The notes under the pieces were generated by a model. The model was not told the DNA's origin. It was given only the letters and a program-made list of their open reading frames with translations, and did not search any database. The position numbers and the translations under genes were made by a program. Below are positions 56,219-64,000 of a DNA stretch of 64,000 nt, in pieces. The stretch is from Bryopsis sp. KO-2023 (taxonomy: Eukaryota > Chlorophyta > Ulvophyceae > Bryopsidales > Bryopsidaceae), in the NCBI GenBank assembly GCA_030272585.1, contig BSYQ01000004.1:2356001-2420000 (forward strand). Direction: 5' to 3'. The stretch's first letter is position 1. Every line of letters starts with the position of its first letter.

Positions 56219-57289
56219 CATAAACACGTTCAAAAACCCCGTTTTCTTGTCTGATCCACAACACGAGATAACCCTTTCCCCCCCTTGCAAAACCAAACTA
56301 ATCAGACACAACGAAAAAGGGATATCAAAAACTGCTTGTTCCCCTCATCGCACACTGCGCCTTTTGTGCGCTTGGCTGATTGGTGTGTCGGTGGTTTCGC
56401 CCCTTCCTCGTGACTGTCGCCCCTCTGGTACAGCGGCATCACTTCCAGGGTACATGTACCAGCCACTGTACAGTGGCAACAACGACAACAGTGGCACAAG
56501 TTACAGCGTACAGTGCACCACGTGGTACTTCCAGAATACCACATACATGGCACGACATGTGCATGTCAGGGACGTTCGTCCAATGAACAAACACAAATGC
56601 CTGTGACGGGAAACAAATGGCCAAGTGATGGCTGGTAGGTTGTCATAATACGTATACACCAACACAAGCTTTGGGGAAGTCAGTGTGGCCAAAAAGCTTG
56701 CATGGCATGAGATTTTCAGAGTGTGTTCCAGAAAGTGGTTGTCTTGGCACGCCCTTTCAATATATGATTGACGATCGACACACATTGCCTTGAGCATCCC
56801 CTCACACACAATATGTTCTTTACAGAATAATGAAAGCTACCTTTTTATTGGACTTGAATAATAAGTCCAACAGAAATTGTTCAAAAAGAAATTGGCGTGC
56901 ACACATCCTGAAATCACTGATATATTACAAGCACACAATGCGTGGCCTGTGTAGATACCACAACCCCAGAACTGATGTCCCATCCGCAAACACAATGCAC
57001 AGCACACAATCAAAAGAAAAAAAAGAAAAAACATAAACCAAAACAAAACAAAATGAAACCATATCATGGCCCAGCCAAGGCCCCATCGGAGCTCATCACT
57101 CCATCGATTCAGAACCTGAAAATGCTAACGAGAGTAAAACAACAGGAGCCAGAAACCGAAGAGAAACCAGTAACCTTGTCCCACTCTGTCACGACACCAT
57201 TCTCCAGTTCATCGAATCAAAACGCAAAACGTGTTGGGCGTCGAGCGGACGGAGACGTGGCTTAGTCGTATTAACAGGGGGGTTCAACA
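56219..57289. other. 5' flank of locus E and intergenic sequence
   Basis: The first 150 bp match the 5' flanks of the other loci in reverse (ctgatcagac... ccccttgcaaaa block, gatatcaaaaactgcttgttc). The rest, to 57289, shows no gene; a short ORF pair around 56440-56600 contains palindrome-like tgtaccagccactgtac sequence only. Confidence 0.45.
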
Positions 57290-57480
57290 ATAACTGTATG
57301 TGAAATTATGGAGGGCTCAGTGCAGGCTGATGGAGAGGCTTGTCGCTTTTGGTGTCCTTTTTTTTCCATGCCCTGCTTCTGAATCTGTGGGGTCATTTGC
57401 TCTGTTTTTTGATCTTGCCTTGAGAGCTGGCGTGCCTGGGGCTCAATTTTTTTCGCCCGAAGCACGTTTTGTCCCTTTGC
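57290..57480 (+). other. Isolated ankyrin 3'-flank remnant
   Basis: Matches the family flank motif (gctcagtgcaggctgatgg, then ttttggtgtcc and gaatctgtgggg) in plus orientation, but no ankyrin exon precedes it. It suggests that another plus-strand family copy once stood between E and here. Confidence 0.5.
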
Positions 57481-57774
57481 ATTGTGTCAATCGGGGTTTT
57501 ACAACCCTCCAAAAAGAACAATGTTCCATAATTCCCCTCTTGTTTCAAGCAAACCAGCAAACGCATTGCTGACATTGATCTGCAATACTCAATAAAGACG
57601 TTTGTATGGACTGATTCCTACTCGGTACACCGATGTTTCTATCTTGTAAACACCTATATGTAATATCAACAAAGTAAATTTGGGTTTGCTCCAAATATTT
57701 CGCAGCTTTCATCCGATCGGGATTGCAAATGCGGCAACAATTGCAAAAACCCCACCCACCAGTCAGTCAGCTGC

Positions 57775-58676
57775 AAGGCTAATTAGCCTTATAAGGCGTA
57801 TCAACGAATGGTGATATTTGACAAGCTGAACACTCCCAACCAGCCTAACCATGACCGTTCTTACCTAATCCAAGAGAGCAAACAGGACAGTCCCCCCAAA
57901 TAACAATTAGAGGGATGGAATGCCAGTTGTGAGACTGTTAAAGTCTTTGGGTGAACTATCACCAGAGTGTAGTCGACGGGGATTGAGGGATTTGATTGGT
58001 AAAGTGGATACTCATAACTTATGAGTAAACTTGAAGTTTAATTAAACAGGAACAATAGTAACACAGGCACCTCCTTTGCGGGCCTTATCACTTAATTAAG
58101 TGACAATATACCTTTCAAGGTCTCACTTCTGTCTTAACACCGTGTTAAGAGTGACTCTCAAGACATTGCCACCGCCGAGGCAACAATATGCAACACAGCA
58201 AAACATACATTATTCAGGACTAGGCAATATTATAATTGATTGACTGACTCAGGACTAGATTTCTGGTGCTGGTTTTGCAATCTCCCGATGCCCATGCAAA
58301 AGAGATGGATTTCAGAACGATATTCTGCACTTCAGTCGTGGATGTGTGGTGTTCCCAACATTTTCTATCAAAGACCCATCATACTACCAATTTTTCGACC
58401 ATAAAACCTCCCCCGCCAACACACACGACAGGTGTCCCCAAACCTGTCGTATTCAAGTCGTGATGATGAGTCATCGACAATGAGTCATTGTTGATGCGAG
58501 CACGTTCAAAGAAACCAAGATGCGATCAATTCATTGGCACAATTTACTGGCCAAACGAGACCTGAAAAAAAATGATCCAATCGACTATAAAAATCGCGCA
58601 ACCAGCCAAATTGCAAACAAACAAACAAACAAACAAACATCATTTACATTGTGTAGGAGATGCCGCTCTCCTATTA
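57775..58676. repeat. Cluster of perfect palindromes and hairpins
   Basis: In a gene-free stretch: AAGGCTAATTAGCCTT (57775-57790), GCCTTATAAGGC (57786-57797), ACTCATAA-c-TTATGAGT (58010-58026), TCACTTAATTAAGTGA (58088-58103), CTTAACAC-c-GTGTTAAG (about 58133-58149), ACGACAGGT with an 8-nt loop (58425-58450), CAATGA-g-TCATTG (about 58479-58491) and TAGGAGA with a 6-nt loop (about 58656-58675). The density is far above the rest of the window. Nature unknown. Confidence 0.65.
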
Positions 58677-59430
58677 CAACGAATATATAATGATCCAATC
58701 TATTCCCATAGAATCAACTGTCTAATCTGAATTGCCTTTCGTAAATAAAAAGCCACCCGATAGATGTTTTGTTGATTAAAAAACCCTTTGATATTTCGAA
58801 AAACAAACAAATCCGAAAATGATCTTCTTAATCCATTATATAACGGGCAAATAAAAATAAAATGCGATTCATCTTCAATCCAAGGTGAACCACAATAAGG
58901 ACAATATCTTCGTTGTCTGTCCACATTATCGTATCGACCAGTTTCTATTGCCAAAACAGAACATCCCAATCTAAACCGCATATATAAAGAGCGAAGACTT
59001 CGATCTCCAATTGACTCTAAACGTTTTAAACCATCTCGCCCACAATAAAAAGAATTCAAATAGGACTCAACTTTAGGATATCGACCAGCCGAATCAAACG
59101 TTTGAGAAACCCAATAAACCTTGTACGCTCTTTGCCAAGCCTGAATGTCAATAGAACCATCCTCTAATAATAAAGGAGACGATGAACTAGAAGTGAAAGA
59201 ATCTAACAATTGCCTCATTTTTTTGAAACCACATAACCGTCCCAGAATCTTTGCCTTTAGCAAATAATCGAGCTGCCATATTTGGTGCCGAAGGATTGAC
59301 CAAATGATTCCAAAAACGAAAAGCTTGTCGAATAAAATAAAAATGAAGAGGTTTCACTTTGAGGTCCAACAATATTAAGGAATTAGGAGTCGACGGAGAA
59401 AGACCCAATAACCATCGGAGAAACGAATTT
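58617..59430 (-). mobile_element. 5'-truncated LINE-type (non-LTR) retrotransposon
   Basis: On the minus strand the end of a non-LTR reverse-transcriptase ORF is followed by a short 3' UTR and a (GTTT)n tail at about 58617-58640. The upstream part is missing: near 59430 the sequence changes to the family 5' flank (gggaatccaacagttga). Truncation at the 5' end and a simple-repeat 3' tail are usual for LINE insertion by target-primed reverse transcription. Confidence 0.65.
58700..59408 (-). pseudogene. C-terminal part of a LINE reverse transcriptase ORF
   Basis: The minus-strand ORF 59263-58700 has a zinc-binding motif typical of the end of LINE ORFs: YCPYCGSPWIEDESHF then ICPLYNGLRR, after LYMRFRLGCSVLAIETGRY. 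Just upstream in another frame (59408-59187) comes LLDLKVKPLHFYFIRQAFRF and KGKDSGTVMWFQKNEAIVRF, which should be joined to it; a frameshift around 59190-59230 separates them. The reverse-transcriptase core itself is absent. Confidence 0.65.
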
Positions 59431-62400
59431 TTTGGGAATCCAACAGTTGATAGTGGGGAAAATCAGCAAGCAAACGCATTATTTTGCTGCGACTAATTCC
59501 GACACATGTAAAAGAAACTTGAGAAAAAAAGAAAAATCTGAATTTAAAACGGATCATGGTACTGAAACAAAAAATATTACCTTCGTCGATCATGCATTGC
59601 ATGGAACAATACTTCACTTGGCGCAAAAAGGAAAATTGCATCCAAAAACAGAAAAAAAACGAAAAAAAAAAACGCCTCTCCAACTTGAGGAGTTTTGCCA
59701 GTGAGACGATATTCCTTCATTCATGCACATCGGACTTTTTTTTTCCTTCCGAATTCCTCTCAAAAAGAATCTTTCTTTCCCATGATAATTCTCCTTGGCC
59801 TTTGTTTGAACCCCATTAAGGGTTGATTTCGATCTTAAACCAGGCTGACACATGTGTCTGTACAGTCCCATCAATGATTGGGCGCCTTGGCATCCTTGCA
59901 TGGGGTCTTTTCTTGCATCAAGGGAACGCGTTCCTCACACGAAGTTGCACTGAAAACGCATTTCGTTCGAAGCAAGTGAAACACAGTCCAAGACTGAGCG
60001 GCTTCTTCGTGTGTAATCATGATTTGATTTGAAACACAGTCCAAGACTTCCAGCCACCCGTCATGAGGAGACACAAGCCTCCAAGGTTCGGGCGGGCCAA
60101 CAGCCATCAGACAACCCAACCAGCAACCAGCGAAGCGTACAAAAGGCTCAGTCTTTGATGAGGAGAACAAGCAGTTTTTTTGGATACCTTTTCGTTGTTT
60201 CTGATCAGTTTGGAACTCGATTTTTGAAAAAGGGGGCAGAAAGAGTTTGTATTTACAGACAAGCACGGCGCTGTTGAATATGTTTACGATGCTCTCCGTC
60301 CTGATCGTATGGACATTGTGCTGCTGTTCCGGGGCAACGATTTCGTATGCTGCACCGATAGGTGGGTCGATCCGGAGCCATTCCGCGGTGATCATCTGCG
60401 TAGTCCTGGGGAATCGCAGATGCAGGGCTGGTGTTTCTCAAACGAGCTGCTAGACTTTAGGGTGGCTGAATTTGAATTCGCATTGATTCCGCAGGCGCGG
60501 CGGCTGGAGGCGACGGTCTGCAGGTGTGATCATATCCATTCGAATTTGAGCCGACGGGGTCCCGCTTTTCGATTAGGTGATGAGCTGATATTTTGTTACA
60601 GGGCGATGCGGAACGGGTGCGTGCTGAGAGCTGGGCTAGGGTCGATCATTCGACTCGGAAGCTGCTCCTGGATGTTGACGCGTTTCTTGTTGTGGGTGTA
60701 CTGGCAGAGATCTTGAAGTGTTTGTTTAGAAAGTTCACTTTGTAAAGAGATAGTGTTGTAGGAGATTAAGAGCCAATTAAGTCCATTTTTATTGAACAAA
60801 TATACTTCGCAGTGCAAAGTCCCAACTTGGCTGACAGCTTCTGGTATATATTTATGCGTGCATGTAACATTCACTTGAGGGTGGGGGTATGCATCAAGGA
60901 TCAGTTGATTTTTTGTTTTTTTACAGAGGTTCATGCTTTCACTGCTGTTTTCAACAGCCTGCTGTTCAAAATAGATTTGCTTTAAATGCTTATTTCTTCT
61001 TAAACCTGTGTTTTTTCCTTTTTTTAAATGACAGGAAAAATGTTGGAACTGCAAAAGACAGAACGAAGCACTTTTCAATGCGACTCTTGCGGGCGACTCC
61101 AAGAAAGTCAAGGTACTCCTGTGATCAACTGCACTTTTTGTTTTTTCTTCCTTTTTTGGGGGGAAAAAAACTTGTCTTTGCAAAATAAACATCATGTTCA
61201 ATTGTTTTTCCAGGGGCTTATCTCAAAGGGTGCTGATGTGAACAAAACAGTATCAAATGAGGGGAATAGCCTGCTACATGTTGCTTCTTATAAGAATGAT
61301 ACATCAGACATTGTTGAAATTCTTATCGCAGCAGGTGACCACTCCAATCATCAAAGAAGTTCAAGAAGCGATTTTGGATTTTTTTTTTTCTAAAATTTTT
61401 TTAGTGTCTTATTAATGATGCGATTCTGCTCCACAATGTAATTTATGTTTGATTGTTTGTTTGTCTTCTTAATGAATACCCCCCAAAAAAATTGGTCCAT
61501 CATTATCACCGCCCTGCACACAGCCCCCATCCCACCCCCTTTGTTTTCAATTCACGATTGAAAGAAAATGGTCAGTCATGTCCAAATTGGAGCACTACAC
61601 TTTGGGACTGTTTTGTTTTTCCTATTGCAGTTCTCGTATGGAAAGTATATTTTCCCAAAATTTTTGCTATCTGTTTTTTCAAAAAAGAATAGTAGTTTTT
61701 CTTACAATTGCTCGAGAATTCGCTGCAGGGGTGAATATCGATGCGCGAAATGAAGATGGGGATACTCCATTGCATCTTGCTGCAGCATATGATCACTTGG
61801 ATGTTGCCAAGATTTTGATCAAAGCAGGTAATGCATGCTTGTGTTTTAAACCTAGCCAGGGATTGTGTTCTTGGATGAAAAGTGTTTTTTTCAACCAAAA
61901 CCTTTTTACTACGTGAAGTTTTGCTTAGCTGGAAATACTTTTTGCCTAGTACTGGGGTTCATGTTGCCAAAAATTCAATATTATACATATTTTGAATTTT
62001 AAATTTCAAATTTTAATTCAGCAGCAACTAATGTATCCCATTGCAAAAAATAAATTTATTCTATAGCACTGCCAGAGTCTTTGTTTTTTTAGATTTCGTC
62101 GATTTTTCTTTTTGAAACAAAGAAACAACGTAATGATCGAGTATTTGCTGCAGGGGCGACCGTTGAAGCACAAAACGAACGTGACCAAACTCCATTGCAT
62201 TATGCTGCAGAATATGGTGGCTTGGATGTTGCCAAACTTTTGGTCAAAGAAGGTAGTGCATGCAGAATATCGGACCTTCCTGTTGCCTATCCATTGATGC
62301 ACTCCTGTTTCCACCACAAACTGTGTTGGTTCTTGTAGGGGCGAATGTGGATTTCAGAGACGAGCGTGAAACCACCCCCTTGATGCAAGCGTCACATTTT

Positions 62401-63880
62401 GGAAAAGTGAAGCTGGTTGAGTATCTCCTAGCAGCAGGTACCAACCTAGAGGGGTTTCTGACCACCTTTCTTTTTTTGGTGCAGATGTATCATCGGTGGT
62501 GGAACTAGGGAGGTCTGAAAAAATGCAGAATGGTCATTTTTTGAGTGATTTTTTGTGTGGGAGAATTACTGCTTTTGGATGTTGAGCAGAGAGAAGGGTT
62601 TTTTTGGGGGGTGGGGGTGGGGGTGGGGGAGGGTGGGTGCTGATAATTTTTTCTTATTGTTTCTTCGATATTAGTTGTGGCTGACAAAACTTGCAGTGTT
62701 GGTCGAGAATCCATATCAAACTCATGGCTGTGGCTTGGTATGTATTGCAACATGTCTGTAGCGGTTTGCTTCAGGGGCAGAGATTGATTCACGAGATACT
62801 TACGACGACACTGCATTGCATTCGGCCGCAAGTGAAGATCACTTGGATGTTGTCACAGTTTTGATCCGAGCAGGTGAAGTTCAACAGCATTTTTGGTGTA
62901 TACATGCCTTGCAGCGCAAATTGGCGTCAGGACAACTATCTTGAAATAATGTAGTCAGATACATCGTTGATTGTTTTCTTCCAGGGGCAGATGTGGAATC
63001 AAAATCAAAGACTGGATATACTCCATTGATGGAAGCGTCACGTTACGGAGGAGTGCAGTTGGTTCAGCATCTCCTGGAATCAGGTGATCTTTGGGATTTT
63101 TCTGGTTCGTTTCCATATTGCTTTTCTGGGGAAAAAAGCAGATCCCTGCTTGGAAGATGCCCATTCAAGCACCATAAAGTTTCATAAAATATACGTATCA
63201 CACACAGAGCTAAAACTAGTCAACAATTTGATGGCGCTGAGGGTTGCGACATGCACTTCATAAATTTTTTTAGGGGCCGATGTCAATGCACAAAACGATT
63301 ATGGGATGACTGCTTTACACGCGGCTGCTTCACGCGCCGCTATCTTTGGAACCTCTGGAGACATTGTCGATATTTTGATCAAAGCAGGTGACGTACGATA
63401 GAGGGCGCTGGATTTGCTTTGCTTTTTCCTTGGTGAAAGTCACATATTAACTTGATTTAAATAAATAGTAACGATGGAAGTGGGGTCGACATGTCTCACA
63501 CAGACGTTGCATTGCTTTTTCCTTCAAAGGCAAATATGAAGTTAGACACACCCTCTAAATTCACACCTTTCTCAACCATTTTTATTTTATGATAAAATGC
63601 TGGGATCCTGGCAGTTGAGATATGCATTGAAACTCTTCCCTCATGGATTGTTGCAGGGGCGAATCTAAACACACAGAACACATCCGGTGAAACTCCATTG
63701 CATGAAGCTGTAAATGGAAGAAATAGCCCGGAGGTTGTCGCGGCATTAATCAAAGCAGGTGATTTATTTCGGAGTAAACCCTTGAAAAAAAAATGATTGT
63801 CACAGTTGTAACCAAAAATTATATATATATATGAATGAATGTTCAACTTACATTAGGTAAACTTGCCCAACGACGGCCGT
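59428..63880 (+). repeat. Segmental duplication, copy 2 (partner 6735-10900)
   Basis: Direct-orientation copy of the block at 6735-10900, about 52.7 kb away, covering the 5' flank and the first twelve exons of locus C. Differences are mostly small indels in poly-A, poly-T and poly-G runs and a few exon changes. The LINE fragment abuts its left end. Confidence 0.8.
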
Positions 63881-64000
63881 CCACAACGAGGTGTTTTAGC
63901 CTTGCCCTTAGTAAAAATTCAGCCCAATAAAGTCAGCTCTAGAAAACCCTTCACAGTTGCATCTAAAAATAAAGTAAACCTAGTAAAAATCCCTTGTGAA
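60289..64000 (+). CDS. Locus C: signal-peptide ankyrin-repeat protein, 3' end beyond the window
   Basis: Exons: 60289-60361 (signal peptide, MLSVLIVWTLCCCSGATISYA-type), 60495-60523, 60602-60691 (SWARVDHSTRKLL), 61035-61112 (CWNCKRQNEALFNATL), 61214-61334, then single-repeat exons 61729-61827, 62154-62252, 62339-62437, 62775-62873, 62985-63083, 63274-63387 and 63657-63758. All junctions are GT-AG and in phase, with no stop codon. Where locus B has a 10-bp deletion, a 2-bp insertion and a lost donor, C has the normal sequence, so C is the intact sister. The exon 63274-63387 is 114 bp, longer than its B counterpart by 15 bp. The array continues past the window end; last exon and length are unknown. 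Confidence 0.82.

Noticed and set aside
56440..56600. Possible small gene with a tgtaccagccactgtac motif
   Set aside because: Short overlapping frames on both strands, no splice pattern, no paralogue in the other 5' flanks.

Overview
This is a eukaryotic nuclear window: GT-AG introns with pyrimidine tracts everywhere, a Ty3/gypsy chromovirus, CACTA and hAT DNA transposons, a LINE fragment and no operons. Species is not determinable by eye; the transposon set would fit an alga or other non-animal eukaryote, and I leave it there.

The host content is one tandem family of ankyrin-repeat genes. I assembled exons by hand for four loci: A (524-6090, +), B (7573-14738 plus 44110-44265, +, broken), E (56218-50268, -) and C (60289 to beyond the window end, +), with a wrecked fragment D (45045-46034, +). 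All full loci share one plan: a 73-bp exon encoding a signal peptide, a 29-32-bp Ala/Gly exon, a ~90-123-bp exon with an STRKLL motif, a 78-bp exon with CxxC and the first ankyrin helix, a 121-124-bp exon, then 10-19 exons each encoding one ~33-residue ankyrin repeat (mostly exactly 99 bp) flanked by phase-1 introns, and a last exon with three to four repeats plus a Cys-rich tail. A and E assemble to open frames of about 588 and 608 residues. So these look like secreted or ER-lumen ankyrin proteins whose repeat number changes by shuffling symmetric exons. Repeats fall into recurring classes (alpha, beta, gamma) in an ordered alternation.

Locus B was hit in its last exon by a 29,371-bp CACTA element (14739-44109), with 15-bp inverted ends beginning CACTA and a 3-bp target duplication (gca); the exon resumes in frame at 44113. 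The element carries a multi-exon CACTA transposase-like gene on the minus strand near its left end (about 15420-19655), a second five-exon gene of unknown function on the plus strand (about 35062-40192), and 57-bp and 70-bp tandem arrays near its right end. Nested within it are a palindromic foldback MITE (19704-19922), a 9.2-kb chromovirus with identical LTRs (20012-29187), a 465-bp hAT-type MITE carrying a tRNA-like sequence (32671-33135), and a 2.84-kb hAT element with an 8-bp target duplication (36159-39000) sitting in an intron of the second CACTA gene. A short relative of that hAT (51628-51802) sits in an intron of locus E.

Loci B and C and their 5' flanks (about 6735-10900 and 59428-63880) are a recent segmental duplication; B has decayed, C is open as far as seen. 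Between E and C lie a cluster of perfect palindromes (57775-58676) and a 5'-truncated LINE (58617-about 59430). The stretch 29188-34827 apart from its MITE, and 40901-42780, hold no gene I recognise.
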